From positions 46,381 through 110,380 of the forward strand of contig JBAXNN010000007.1 in assembly GCA_037133755.1 (NCBI GenBank): a stretch of DNA of 64,000 nt, in the 5' to 3' direction. Below the pieces are notes generated by a model that did no database searches, was not told the DNA's origin, and saw only the letters and a list, made by a program, of their open reading frames with translations. Shown here one piece after another: positions 25,001 through 34,203 of the stretch (position 1 is the stretch's first letter; every line of letters starts with the position of its first letter). This DNA is from F1-60-MAGs149 sp037133755. GTDB lineage: Bacteria; Actinomycetota; Thermoleophilia; Gaiellales; F1-60-MAGs149. A program made the translations under genes and the position numbers.

Positions 25001-28000
25001 GGCAGAGGAGGGGAGTGCGTACGACGCGTTGAGCGACGGTGCCGTGAAGGAGATTCCAGGTGCCACGTTGATTGCATTGGGTAGGCCCGCGTACAGGGAG
25101 AAGCCCTTGCCGCCTCCGATGCCGAACACCGCAGCGCTGGCGACTTGGATTGAGTCTCCGACGGGCGGCGTGAGATTGGCGGTTGTGCCCACGATCATGA
25201 AGAGATCGGCATTGGGGCAGGTCAGATTCGGGTTGGAGCACGAGCTTGTCAGCTGCAGGGACGTGTCCGTAAGCGAGAAGATGCTCGTCGGCTGCCATGA
25301 GGCGATCGAAGCCTCCAGATCCCACTGCCACGCGCCCTTCGCCTGACCGATCGAGCCCGAGAAGTCCGACGGCGAGACGTTCAGGCCCGGTAGTGGTGTC
25401 CAGGTCGGACCGCCGCTACTGGTGAGTGTGACCAGCCAGTTGTTTGCATTGGAGTACGTGAACGTCGCGGTGAGTGCTGTCGGCGTCTCGGAGCCGCTGT
25501 TGATGGCGACCGTGGCGGAGCCGGTGATGCCATCACCGGTGGTAGAGGCATCCCAGTTGGCCGTGAGTGCCGTCAGGTTGACGCCCGGCGAAAGTTGGAG
25601 CGTGCTGTTGATTGAGCCCGTAATCGTCGATGTGGTGCCTGCGATCGTGCCGGTCGTGTTGGTCACGGTGCCAGCGACATTGATGGTCGTCCCGTTGATG
25701 GACAGCAGGCTGTCGGCCTTGATCGATGCGGAGAACGTGCCGGACGTTGCGGCGGTGGCGGTGAAGGTGAAGCTCTTGTCACCAGAGGCGGCCTTGGCGG
25801 TGATGCTCACGGAGGTCGACTGCGTGGTCGTGTTCGGCGTGAAGGTGACGGTCGACGAGCCGGTCCAGTCGCTTGGCAGCGTCAGGAACGGGAAGGCGCT
25901 CACATCGATCGTGCCGGAAAGCGCGGTGTTTGAGCCATTGAGGTAGGTGATGGTGAGGCCGTCAGAACCGACGCTGGTGGCCGGCAGGTTCCAACTGGCC
26001 GGCATGTTGACGGTTCCGGAGGTGATCGTGGTGGATGACGTTGACGTCGTGCCGCTGGCGCCCGTCACAGTCACGTCGCCGAACGTGAACGTCGAGTTAG
26101 AGAATGAGGTCAACTGGGTGCCACCGGCCTGGCGGGGAGCCGCTCCCCCGCAGCCACTCTTGCCGCGGATTGACCCGAACACGACCGTGGCACCGTGCCC
26201 GAGCGTGATCTTCTGCTTCGGCTTGGCACGCGAGACGGCACAGGTCGCGGCGCCCGTGGGATCAGGATCGACGCTGATAGTCGCGATCGTCGAGGCGACA
26301 ATGCCACTGTGGTCGGTGGCTGTCACGCGGTAGACCTGTACGCCGCGGGACGCGGGCATAGTCGCCTGCAGCGTGGCCGTCTCGGCGCCCGAAACTGGTG
26401 CGTCGACGCCGCTGACGCGAGCCCAGACGTACCTGACATCGCCCGTGCCGCCGGTCGTCTGCGCGGCGATGGTCACGGTCTCGCCGCGAGTGGCGGTGCG
26501 TGCGGCGCCATTGGCAATGCGGATGTGGAGCGCGTTGCGGATCGTGGCCTGGCCTGCGCTGATGCGCTGACGCTGGGCCGCCTGGGCGGCCTTCGTGGCC
26601 GAGCGCGTCGCCGATTGGCGCTTCTGCTCAGCGGTGCGCTGCGCGGCCTTGGCATCGCTGATGCGCTTGGCGGCCTCGGGCGAGCGGCCGGAGGATCGAG
26701 AATCCTTGGCGTCAAGCGTGGTGCGCGGCACGGCAGTCACGCGCACGGTCTTCGTCGACGTCGCGCTGCGATCGGTCACGGTCAGTTGGAAGACGAGGAC
26801 GGTGCGCTTGGCAACCGTCGGGATTTCTGCCGTCGTCCGATGAATGTGGGGCGCCTTGATCGTTGCGGCCGGGGCGGGGGTGCTGCTCGGGCAGCTGCCG
26901 AATGTCGCGATGTCCTGGGCTGTCGTGCAGCGTTGCGTCCATGTGTAGTCGAGCGAAACACCGTTGCGAGCGCTTTGGCCGCCGTCGAGCACGACGATGC
27001 GGGGGTGCTTCGGGTTGCGAGCCGGCAGCACCACGGCAGGGGTCGCCGTAGCCTTGGCGAGGATCCCGCGACGCACGGCCAATTGCGTGGTCGCACTACC
27101 GGACGCGCGCACTGCAGCGGCGGCGTCGCCCACGACGGTCCAGCGCAGAGCAACCAGCCCGGACTTGGCGGTTGGTGCGACGCGAAGGCCGATCGCCGTG
27201 GACGTCGAAGTGCGCCCGCGCGCAATGTTGCCGGCGTATGCGCACGAGAGCGCGCGGCCCGCAACTGTGCAGACCCAGCCGGTGCCGGTCGCCGATTCGA
27301 CCGCTAGGCCCGGGGGCAGGGTGGTGCGGACGACGATGCCCGAAACGGGCGTGGTCGCGTCCTGGTTGCGCACGCGCATGGCGATCCGCCCTGCCCCGCC
27401 GACGCTCGGGATGGCGAGTATGTCGGTCGACACACGCAACGAACGCGGGGTTGCGGCGACGCGCACCTTCAGCCCGGCGCGGCGCGTGGTCTTCTGGCTC
27501 GGGACGCGCACCACTACCTCACTCGTGAGCGGCAGCGTGGTGGCGCGCGTCGGCGTGGCGGACACTTCGATCCAGCCTGCCGAGGCGCCCGGTTTCACCA
27601 CCGAGGCGGAGGTGAGACTGCAGGACAGGCCGCCCGCTGTCGAACACGAGCCGAGCGTCGACGACGCGGAGTCGACGTGCAACGCGGCGCCGAGCTGGTG
27701 CTCGACGAGCATGGCGGTGCCGGCTGGCAGCACGTCACCGCCGGTGTTCGTCAGCTCGATCCGGTACGAGAAGCGCTGTCCCACCTGCGTGCGGAATGGT
27801 CCACCGCGCGTCCACGGCTGCCAGTTTCCCGGCTTCGTCTCGAACCTCAGGCGCGGCTCGATCACCGGATCGCCGATGTCGCCGACCACCAGCGAGGCCT
27901 TGGCGATATGTCCCTTGGCGTCGCCGGCGGCGGTCGGCGTGATCGTCATCACCTGCGTGCCATCGGGCGCATCGCGCGCGGCGGTCACCTGCAATGGGAG

Positions 28001-29428
28001 ACTGACTGTTGCTCCGGCGTCAAGCGTGGCGGTCACGAGATCGCAGGCCAGGCCCGCATCGCTCGCGCTGCACGACCAGCCTTTGGCGCTGCTCTTCACG
28101 GTGAGCCCCGTCGGAGGGGCGATCGACAGCGCCACGCCTTGGGCGGGGTACTGACCGCCGTTGCGCACCTTGAGGGTCATCGCGGCTCGCTTGCCCTGCG
28201 TGATGCTGCTGCCCTTCTTCTGGTCGAACTCCGACGTGACGCGCAGATCGGGTGCTGCGCCAGTGGACGCCCGCCAGCGCAGCGGCCTGTCAAACGGGCA
28301 GGTGCCGTGCACGCGCACGACCTTGCCGTCCTGCAGCGTCGTGGTCTGCCAGCCGCCGCGCCCCTTGATATCCCAGGTGACGTGCTTGCCGTCGCGTGCC
28401 AGCGCGGCTGGTAGGTGATCCCACCGGATCGTGAGATCCGGCATGGCTTCGCCGAGCCCGATCGCCTGATCGGTGTAGCACTTCGTGGGGCGTGCGGCCG
28501 GGAGGCAGCGCCAGCCCTTGCCGCCGGCAGAGTACGTCGTGTCACTCGTGACCTTCGGTAGGAGCTGCGTCATAGTCGCCGCGTGCACACCGTTGTTTGC
28601 GGTTACTGGTAGGCCTCCGACGTTGCGGCCCCGGATGACGATCTCCTGATTGCCGTCGACCTGCCGCGCGCTGTCAAGGAAGAGTCGAAGCGCCGGACGC
28701 GAGTACCTCGACATCGCAAACGCGCTCTGCGTCAGCGCGGCGCTGAGCGGTCCGGCTGCGCTGGGCATCGTTGCCGCCACGCGCACGTCGCCGAGTAACC
28801 TGGAGAGGCCCTTCGAGCCCGTTGGTGGCGGCGAGGTGGCGGTGATTGGGGGCACGAGCCCCTTCGCGGCGCGCACCACGAGGTACAGATCCATGGTCTG
28901 GTCTGCCGGGAGGACGGCCAGCTGGCCGATGTTGTCGCCCATGCGCAGCGTGCAGGTGACGACCTGACCTTGCGCGGAGCAGGCGTACTGGTACAGGAGA
29001 TCGTCGAGCGCGTGCAGCCCCGAGGTCGCCCGGGCGTACGTCAGACCGTTGGGGAGCGTGACGGTGACGGTCAATGCGCCGTTGACCATCGTGGTGCCGG
29101 TGTAGCGCACACCGATCGGCAGCACGCCCTCTGCGCCCTGTTGGATCGCGAAATTCGGCGTGCGGGAGTTGTCGGTGTCGGGCCGGTGTGTCGGATCCAC
29201 GACGAAGGCGCTCAGGGCAGGCGTCGCGGGCTGACTGTTCGGTGCGGCTGCCATTGCAGCGGTAGCGCCGAACGACAACATGATGGCGAAGACGAGCGAC
29301 GCGGCAGCCAAACGGTGACGCGAGAAGGCGCGTGCACCGGCTCGCGCACGGGTATGAACCTGCTCATTCTCCGACGACACCGGAAGATTTTTCACCATTG
29401 CGGCGGAATACGCAATTGAATTGGGCAT
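22040..29428 (-). CDS. giant secreted beta-rich multidomain protein (2462 aa)
   Basis: A signal peptide lies at about 39-63, after a long basic n-region. Residues about 64-890 form Ig-like or DUF11-type modules, several with a paired-Cys motif GW-x-C then C about 8 residues on (near 303, 449 and 718), and one PKD-like unit near 820. A Lys/Arg/Ala/Gln-rich helical linker follows (about 898-970), then another Ig-like domain. About 1400 residues of Ser/Thr/Gly/Asn-rich repetitive beta strands come next, broken by a poly-Gly stretch near 1543. The end is a Cys/Trp-rich module (about 2395-2462) without LPXTG or a transmembrane anchor. AGGTGA precedes the ATG. A surface adhesin, fibre or matrix protein is inferred, not shown. 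Confidence 0.85.
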   Translation of the reverse strand: MPNSIAYSAAMVKNLPVSSENEQVHTRARAGARAFSRHRLAAASLVFAIMLSFGATAAMAAAPNSQPATPALSAFVVDPTHRPDTDNSRTPNFAIQQGAEGVLPIGVRYTGTTMVNGALTVTVTLPNGLTYARATSGLHALDDLLYQYACSAQGQVVTCTLRMGDNIGQLAVLPADQTMDLYLVVRAAKGLVPPITATSPPPTGSKGLSRLLGDVRVAATMPSAAGPLSAALTQSAFAMSRYSRPALRLFLDSARQVDGNQEIVIRGRNVGGLPVTANNGVHAATMTQLLPKVTSDTTYSAGGKGWRCLPAARPTKCYTDQAIGLGEAMPDLTIRWDHLPAALARDGKHVTWDIKGRGGWQTTTLQDGKVVRVHGTCPFDRPLRWRASTGAAPDLRVTSEFDQKKGSSITQGKRAAMTLKVRNGGQYPAQGVALSIAPPTGLTVKSSAKGWSCSASDAGLACDLVTATLDAGATVSLPLQVTAARDAPDGTQVMTITPTAAGDAKGHIAKASLVVGDIGDPVIEPRLRFETKPGNWQPWTRGGPFRTQVGQRFSYRIELTNTGGDVLPAGTAMLVEHQLGAALHVDSASSTLGSCSTAGGLSCSLTSASVVKPGASAGWIEVSATPTRATTLPLTSEVVVRVPSQKTTRRAGLKVRVAATPRSLRVSTDILAIPSVGGAGRIAMRVRNQDATTPVSGIVVRTTLPPGLAVESATGTGWVCTVAGRALSCAYAGNIARGRTSTSTAIGLRVAPTAKSGLVALRWTVVGDAAAAVRASGSATTQLAVRRGILAKATATPAVVLPARNPKHPRIVVLDGGQSARNGVSLDYTWTQRCTTAQDIATFGSCPSSTPAPAATIKAPHIHRTTAEIPTVAKRTVLVFQLTVTDRSATSTKTVRVTAVPRTTLDAKDSRSSGRSPEAAKRISDAKAAQRTAEQKRQSATRSATKAAQAAQRQRISAGQATIRNALHIRIANGAARTATRGETVTIAAQTTGGTGDVRYVWARVSGVDAPVSGAETATLQATMPASRGVQVYRVTATDHSGIVASTIATISVDPDPTGAATCAVSRAKPKQKITLGHGATVVFGSIRGKSGCGGAAPRQAGGTQLTSFSNSTFTFGDVTVTGASGTTSTSSTTITSGTVNMPASWNLPATSVGSDGLTITYLNGSNTALSGTIDVSAFPFLTLPSDWTGSSTVTFTPNTTTQSTSVSITAKAASGDKSFTFTATAATSGTFSASIKADSLLSINGTTINVAGTVTNTTGTIAGTTSTITGSINSTLQLSPGVNLTALTANWDASTTGDGITGSATVAINSGSETPTALTATFTYSNANNWLVTLTSSGGPTWTPLPGLNVSPSDFSGSIGQAKGAWQWDLEASIASWQPTSIFSLTDTSLQLTSSCSNPNLTCPNADLFMIVGTTANLTPPVGDSIQVASAAVFGIGGGKGFSLYAGLPNAINVAPGISFTAPSLNASYALPSSAVTPTTGQPTFTGSTESGWSINTVGGMNISGLGSFSTIASNITSQGVSIGGFDPDGVSLGGSGGGGGSGGGSNGQQSNAAFGYTTLTSASMTATIEGFGSQTLGLTASNFSVAGGFASPTWFGQMTGVTLPSVLGTIVLDPTTGFYDATIDVPGSFTIPSGGSNVSVPTLNFGLSNNASGFSVFAGGTGALSVPSVGGGTSSAPSLSVDLSYDITTNTVTGTFAVLDSAGWQNAFGATGLTVTEADVAIGFNLDTETPTIALAASGTLPSSITEAFGVPGGVPISVGADLSLDTPCLEVAAGSTTGTQQILSVGGGAMTATYFEFVAAPDGCSLGTVNGQQVTISPGFAMAFDGTVLGTEVDVAASLTLSPTVFVGTANIGAFTTPGTSGNLQFQSTTIGVSINTGTNADSVTFAGGLSIFGDVIDLSGALSYNGGTQTTNASLTVASPQSLNINGFSLSNAEFTTTIQSSPTADNVSIAASGDLNIMGSSVDITTFDVTIDNGVAEDVTADVTANLNFGTTATVNGGFDVSWTASDSTFDLSASVVMTTAAGFTIGSQANPATLDISPQCVAFSGDISLSTVFTATLEGTMVYASGCTEQVTNNQGQLVTGSAGDFSFAADNVGMTFYGLLATGSVAVGNVGGNEYETVSTAIVLSPQSANTTVGVAGSFDTNDDFSFTGTGTLNLAGFDFDAAITATQTAGSMAVTGISTLAIGENTFTFDMGFSVQSGIPQTAASASADMNLGGFDMGSTTVALMQTPSDVGLTATITYSETLISFSAGVAFYASDSGATPGYIIGVNGSIGIYGAGWFGMSFFMSNCTSPSCTQTGDPYLDASGSIDLYGISYEFGWFSIGTDGSFSASSSASGSGCSSAQDVGGVLYQGCFSYTEYVGISSTGNFTISSGESVEIQSAAWNAFANPYQCNCVTGTTCQVAQDVGSPCCSTCYNGGWDSWDNWGWYNTGISVNLGTYPPQFSIYINGIGGFSI

Positions 29429-29494
29429 TCGGTGTCACCTATGTGAGGAAAACCCCCCATCACGGGAAGGATGTCCGCGACGAAGCGCGCCGGA

Positions 29495-31300
29495 CTACGC
29501 GGCGATTGGGTCGTCGTGCCCGGCCAGCACGCTGAGGACCGCATCGGCGTGCCGCTCGAGGAACGCCGGGCCAACCCCGGGGAGCAGGCTTAGGGCATCG
29601 GGCGTGGTCGGGCGCGTCGCCGCGATCGCGTGCAGCGTGGTGTCCTTGCCGATCACATAGGCCGGGACGCCCGCCTCCTTGGCGGCCGCGCTGCGCCAGG
29701 CCTTGAGAGCGATCAGGAGATCCTCGGGGACGTCGTCGGGGATCGGTGGGGCAGCCGACTTGCGCTTGGAACGCGTGCGCGTCGCGGCGGTCTCGGCCAG
29801 GATCTCGATCGGGCTGCAGATGTCGCAGCAGCGGCCGTCGGCAATCGGCTCCTGCTGGTCGCCGAAGTAGCGCAGCAACGTCAGGCGACGGCAGGAATCG
29901 CCCGCGGCGAAGGCCTGCGCCGAGTCGAGGCGATCCCACCGGCCGCCATCGATCTTGCGGGCACGCAGGCGCACCTCTTCGGCACGGTCGGCACCCAGTC
30001 TGCGCAGCTTGATGCGGCCACGCCACAGCTGGCTCGAGCCGGGGAACAGCTCGGCGGCCCCGACGGCCTCGGCCGAGGCCAGCCAGGCGCGGGCGTCGTC
30101 TTCGAAGGCGTCGAGCATGCGCGCGAGCTCGCTCGGGTTGGCAGAGAACTCGCCGGTGTCCTGATCGGCGAGGTGGGCGAGCGCTGCGAGTACACGGTTG
30201 ACCTCGTCGGCGCCGAAGTGCGCGCGGCGGATGAGTGCCCCGAGCACGCCACGGTCGCCACTGGAATGCAGCAGGACACACCGTGACGGCAGCCCGTCGC
30301 GGCCGGCACGGCCCGACTCCTGCGAGTACGCCTCAAGCGATTGGGGCAGACCCCAGTGCCAGACCTGGCGGATGTCGGCCTTATCGACACCCATGCCGAA
30401 GGCGGTCGTGGCCACGATGATGCCGTCGTCCGACTCCATAAAGCGGTCCTGGCGGCGCTGGCGCTCGCTGCGCTCGAGTCCTGCGTGGTATGCCTGTGCC
30501 GGCAGGCCGACGGCGGCAAGTTCTTCGGCCACCATCTCGCTGTCTTTGCGCGTGCGCACGTAGACGATCGCAGGTCGCATCGCGGCGTCGCGCATGCCGT
30601 CCTCAAGCAATTGCAGACGGCGTGCCTTACCGCTGGCCTCGATCGCATCGAACGTGAGGTTCGGGCGGTCGAAGCCGGTGTGCACCTCGACGGGATCCTG
30701 CATGGCGAGGCGACGGATGATGTCGATGCCCGTGGCGGTCGTGGCCGTGGCCGTCAGCGCCATCACCGCAGTGGGCCGGATCTGCTCGCGCACCTGCGCG
30801 AGGCGTCCGTAGTCGGGTCGGAAGTCGTGGCCCCACTCAGACAGACAGTGCGCCTCGTCGACGACGAGGAGATCCACACGCGCCTCGGCAAGCGCTGCGG
30901 CGAAGCGGGCGTTGGCGAAACGCTCGGGCGCCACGTAGAGCAGGCGTACGGCGGGGCCGGCGTCGAGCAGGTTGCCGCCATTGCCGCGCAGCGACTGCAG
31001 GATCGCCTCGACGTCCTCGCTGCTGGTATCGCTCGAGAGCGCAGCGACATCGGTGCGTCCGAGCTTGCGCAGCGCCTCGATCTGGTCGCGCATCAGGGCG
31101 AGTAGGGGCGAGACCACGATCGTGAGGCGCAGGGCGCCGAGCGCGGGCAGCTGATAGCAAAGCGACTTGCCCGAGCCCGTGGGCATCACCACCAATGCAT
31201 CGCGCCCGTCGAGCACGGCCTGCACCGCCTGCTCCTGGCCGGGGCGGAAGTCGTCGTGCCCGAAGACCTCGCGCAGCAGCTGATGTGGGTCGGCAGGCAC
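29495..31300 (-). CDS. recQ: ATP-dependent DNA helicase RecQ
   Basis: This 601-residue superfamily 2 helicase has PTGSGKS (40-46), DEAH (148-151) and the ALTATAT motif. Helicase motifs V and VI are visible as TTAFGMGVDKADIR and QESGRAGRDG. A zinc-binding Cys set ends in RCCDIC (about 468-480). The C-terminal HRDC-like domain (about 530-598) includes LLPGVGPAFLERH. It unwinds DNA 3' to 5' in recombination and fork repair. The start is GTG with TAGACT 7 bases upstream. It is immediately upstream of nothing related on the same strand; the peptide ABC operon reads toward it. Confidence 0.94.
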   Translation of the reverse strand: MPADPHQLLREVFGHDDFRPGQEQAVQAVLDGRDALVVMPTGSGKSLCYQLPALGALRLTIVVSPLLALMRDQIEALRKLGRTDVAALSSDTSSEDVEAILQSLRGNGGNLLDAGPAVRLLYVAPERFANARFAAALAEARVDLLVVDEAHCLSEWGHDFRPDYGRLAQVREQIRPTAVMALTATATTATGIDIIRRLAMQDPVEVHTGFDRPNLTFDAIEASGKARRLQLLEDGMRDAAMRPAIVYVRTRKDSEMVAEELAAVGLPAQAYHAGLERSERQRRQDRFMESDDGIIVATTAFGMGVDKADIRQVWHWGLPQSLEAYSQESGRAGRDGLPSRCVLLHSSGDRGVLGALIRRAHFGADEVNRVLAALAHLADQDTGEFSANPSELARMLDAFEDDARAWLASAEAVGAAELFPGSSQLWRGRIKLRRLGADRAEEVRLRARKIDGGRWDRLDSAQAFAAGDSCRRLTLLRYFGDQQEPIADGRCCDICSPIEILAETAATRTRSKRKSAAPPIPDDVPEDLLIALKAWRSAAAKEAGVPAYVIGKDTTLHAIAATRPTTPDALSLLPGVGPAFLERHADAVLSVLAGHDDPIAA

Positions 31301-31307
31301 AGATCGC

Positions 31308-31313
31308 AGTCTA
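31308..31313 (-). promoter_or_regulatory. -10 element TAGACT, leaderless
   Basis: TAGACT on the minus strand ends 7 bases before the GTG at 31300. No Shine-Dalgarno sequence is visible. Confidence 0.45.
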
Positions 31314-31355
31314 CGAACCGCGTCCCCACACGGCTGTGCCGGACTGTGCCGAGTT

Positions 31356-32300
31356 TCAGACGAGGATGCAGGCGGCGCGGTGGCCGTCGCCGCCTGCGGG
31401 CCGCAGCTGTGGGTCCTCGGACGAACAGGCCGCTGTGGCGACCGGGCAGCGCGGGTGGAAGCGGCAGCCGGTGGGTACGTCGGCGGGGTTCGGCGTCTCG
31501 CCCTGCAGGATCTCGGGCTGCATCGACTGCTCGGGATCAGGCTGGGGGACGACCGAGACCAGGGCCTTCGTATACGGGTGCTGCGGATTGCGGATGACCT
31601 CGTGGGCTGGGCCCTCTTCGACGATGCGGCCCAGGTACATCACGCAGATACGGTCGGCGTAGTGGGCAGCGGTGGAGAGGTCATGCGTGATCATCAGGAT
31701 GCCCAGGCCGCTGGAGCGCAGTTCGTCGAGCAGTCCGAGGATGCCGGCGCGTACCGAGACGTCGAGCATGGAGACCGGCTCGTCGGCCAGTAGCATCGTG
31801 GGCTCGAGGGCGAGTGCGGCCGCGATCGAGACACGCTGGCGCTGCCCGCCCGACAGTTCGTGGGGGTAGCGCTCGAGGTACAGGTCGGCGGGAGTCAGGC
31901 CCGCACGCTCCATGGCGGCGCGAACGCGCTCGTCGCGGTTGTCGAGACCGTGGATCTCGAGCGGCTCGGCGACGATGTCCTTCACGCGGAAGCGCGGATC
32001 CAGCGACTCGTACGGATCCTGGAAGATGATCTGCAGCTCGCGCCGGATCGGGCGCATCTCGCGTTGCGTGGCGTTGGTGATGTCGCGATCGCGGTAGGTG
32101 ATCGTGCCGCTCGTCGCCGGCACCATGCGCATCGCGGTCTGCGCCGTCGTCGTCTTGCCGCAGCCGGATTCGCCCACGAGTGCCACGAACTCACCGGCCG
32201 CGACCGTCAGCGAGACGCCGTCAACGGCCTTGACGACCTTCTTGCGTCCCTGGCGGTACTGGACGACCAGGTCCTGGATCGTGAGCAGCGTCTCGCTCAT
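31356..32300 (-). CDS. peptide ABC transporter ATP-binding protein (DppF/OppF type)
   Basis: This 314-residue ATPase has Walker A GESGCGKT (43-50), the signature LSGGQRQR, Walker B MLLADEP and the H-loop THDL. The C-terminal oligopeptide-transporter extension carries a Cys-containing CRFHPRC pattern, seen in Dpp/Opp ATPases that bind an iron-sulfur cluster. It pairs with the preceding DppD-type subunit to drive import. The ATG overlaps the upstream stop as ATGA. It is the last gene of the operon. A 10-bp GC stem (31368-31397) lies in its final codons and may serve as a terminator. Confidence 0.93.
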   Translation of the reverse strand: MSETLLTIQDLVVQYRQGRKKVVKAVDGVSLTVAAGEFVALVGESGCGKTTTAQTAMRMVPATSGTITYRDRDITNATQREMRPIRRELQIIFQDPYESLDPRFRVKDIVAEPLEIHGLDNRDERVRAAMERAGLTPADLYLERYPHELSGGQRQRVSIAAALALEPTMLLADEPVSMLDVSVRAGILGLLDELRSSGLGILMITHDLSTAAHYADRICVMYLGRIVEEGPAHEVIRNPQHPYTKALVSVVPQPDPEQSMQPEILQGETPNPADVPTGCRFHPRCPVATAACSSEDPQLRPAGGDGHRAACILV

Positions 32301-33253
32301 GCGCTGACCTCGACGAAGCACGAGCCGCTGTGGCCTGGCTCGGCTGTGCGGGTGGGGGGATACGCCAGGGCACAGGCGTCGATCGCCGAATCGCAGCGGG
32401 GCCGGAACGGGCAGCCTGCAATCGGTTCGTCGAGGCGCGGGGGGGAACCGGGGATCGAGACGACATCGCGCTCGGCCAGCAGATCGGGTGTGGCGCCGAA
32501 CAGCATGCGCGTGTACGGGTGCAGCGGGTGGTGGTACAGCTCGTTCGTCGTGCCGAGCTCGGTGATGTGCCCGGCGTACATGACGGCTGCGCGCTGGCAG
32601 ATCTGCGAGACCAGCGGCAGGTCGTGCGTGACCATGATCATCGCGAGACCGAGTTCGTCGGTGAGCCGCACGAGGAGCTCGAGGATCTGGGCCTGCACCA
32701 TCACGTCGAGTGCGGTGGTGGGTTCGTCGGCGAGCAGCACCTTGGGCTGACAGGCCAGTGCCATGGCGATCGCGGCGCGCTGACGCATGCCGCCCGAGAA
32801 CTCGTGGGGGAAGCGATCCTGACGCTCGCCGCTGATGCCAACCAATTCCAGCAACTCGGCTGTGCGGGCGCGCGCGGCCTTGCCCTTGGCGAGGCCGGCG
32901 GTCTCGATCGGCTCCTGGATCTGCGAGCCGATGGTCTTGACCGGGTCGAACGCGTTCATCGCGCCTTGGAACACCATCGCGATGTCGTTCCAGCGGTGCA
33001 GGCGCATCGTCGCGTCTCCGCCCGCGAGGATGTCCTCGCCGTCGAGCAGGATGCGGCCGGCCGCGCTGGCGTTCGGCGGCAGGAGCCCCATCATCGCGAG
33101 GATCGCCGTGGTCTTGCCGCACCCGGACTCGCCCACGAGGCCCATGCGCTCGCCGCGTTCGAGTCCGAACGAGATGCCCTGCACGGCGTGCAGCTCCTTG
33201 TCGTCCGGCAGCTCGAACCAGACGTGGAGGTCTTCGACCGCGAGCACGCTCAC
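32297..33253 (-). CDS. peptide ABC transporter ATP-binding protein (DppD/OppD type)
   Basis: This 318-residue ATPase has Walker A GESGCGKT (41-48), the signature FSGGMRQRAAIA, Walker B VLLADEPTTALD and THDLPL. The C-terminal extension again contains a CPFRPRC motif typical of the Dpp/Opp subfamily. It forms a heterodimer with the DppF-type protein on the cytoplasmic face of the permease pair. It overlaps its neighbours by 4 bases on both sides, which implies coupled translation. Confidence 0.93.
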   Translation of the reverse strand: MSVLAVEDLHVWFELPDDKELHAVQGISFGLERGERMGLVGESGCGKTTAILAMMGLLPPNASAAGRILLDGEDILAGGDATMRLHRWNDIAMVFQGAMNAFDPVKTIGSQIQEPIETAGLAKGKAARARTAELLELVGISGERQDRFPHEFSGGMRQRAAIAMALACQPKVLLADEPTTALDVMVQAQILELLVRLTDELGLAMIMVTHDLPLVSQICQRAAVMYAGHITELGTTNELYHHPLHPYTRMLFGATPDLLAERDVVSIPGSPPRLDEPIAGCPFRPRCDSAIDACALAYPPTRTAEPGHSGSCFVEVSA

Positions 33254-34203
33254 GAGCGATCCTCCTTGTCGGGCAAGGGGCGCAGACGAAAGTGTCGGCG
33301 GGAGAGGTGGCTCACCTTGAGGCGTGGGTTAAGCGAATCCTCGACGGCGGTCCCGAGCATGTTGAAGGCCATAATCACGAGGGCAACGGCGATACCCGGC
33401 GGCACGATCGCCCACCAGGCGCCGTACGAGATCGCGCTGCGCGAGAACGCGTTCTCGATCATCTTGCCCCAGCTCGTCACGCTCGGGTCGCCGAGGCCGA
33501 GGAACGAGATCGCCGTCTCGAGGAAGATCGCGAGGGCGACCATGAGCACCGTCTGCGCAAGCAGCAGCGGCATGATCTGCGGGATCACGTGCTTGAAGAT
33601 GATCCGCGTGTGCGAGGCACCGAGCGCCTGGGCGCGCTTCACGTACGCGCGCTCGCGCACGACCTTCACCTGCGAGCGGATGAGCCGCGCCATGAAGGTC
33701 CAGTAGATCAGCCCGATGATCAGGATGATGTTGCGGAGACTGCGGCCCCAGATCGACGCGATCACGATCATCAGCACGAGGTCGGGGATGACGAGGAAGT
33801 AGTCGGTGACGCGCATCAGCGCGTTGTCGACCTTGCCGCCGAAGTAGCCCGCGACGATGCCGATCGTGCCGCCCACGAGCATGGCGACGACCGCGCCGGC
33901 GAAGCCGACGATCAGGGTGACGCGCGCGCCGTAGATGAGGAGCGACAGCATGTCGATGCCGCCGTCGTCGAGGCCTAGCGGATGCGCGCCCGATGGCGTA
34001 CCGAAGATCGGACCGACCTGCTGGCGCTCGCCGTAGGGTGCGAGGTACGGCCCAAAGATGGCGATGAACACGAACGCCAGCAGGATGATCGCGCCGACGA
34101 CGGCCTGCGGGTGGTGGCGCAGAAACGACAGCGTGGCGCGCAGGCGCGAGGGCGGGCGCACGACGTCGGGCAAGGCGGCTTGGGGTGGGTCGACGAAGCT
34201 CAC
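33250..34203 (-). CDS. peptide ABC transporter permease (DppC type)
   Basis: This 317-residue permease has an N-terminal helix preceded by a basic tail and then the BPD-transport inner-membrane domain with five further helices. The EAA loop is visible around AQALGASHTRIIFKHVIPQ, which docks onto the ATPases. The start is a GTG at 34201-34203 overlapping the DppB stop. The longer in-frame ATG start far upstream lies inside the neighbouring gene and was rejected. It forms the channel with the DppB-type protein. Confidence 0.92.
   Translation of the reverse strand: MSFVDPPQAALPDVVRPPSRLRATLSFLRHHPQAVVGAIILLAFVFIAIFGPYLAPYGERQQVGPIFGTPSGAHPLGLDDGGIDMLSLLIYGARVTLIVGFAGAVVAMLVGGTIGIVAGYFGGKVDNALMRVTDYFLVIPDLVLMIVIASIWGRSLRNIILIIGLIYWTFMARLIRSQVKVVRERAYVKRAQALGASHTRIIFKHVIPQIMPLLLAQTVLMVALAIFLETAISFLGLGDPSVTSWGKMIENAFSRSAISYGAWWAIVPPGIAVALVIMAFNMLGTAVEDSLNPRLKVSHLSRRHFRLRPLPDKEDRS

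Noticed and set aside
31368..31397. Strong hairpin at the end of the DppF-type gene as a regulatory element
   Set aside because: It is inside codons, has a 10-base loop and no T-run. It could be a terminator but is not distinctive in GC-rich DNA.
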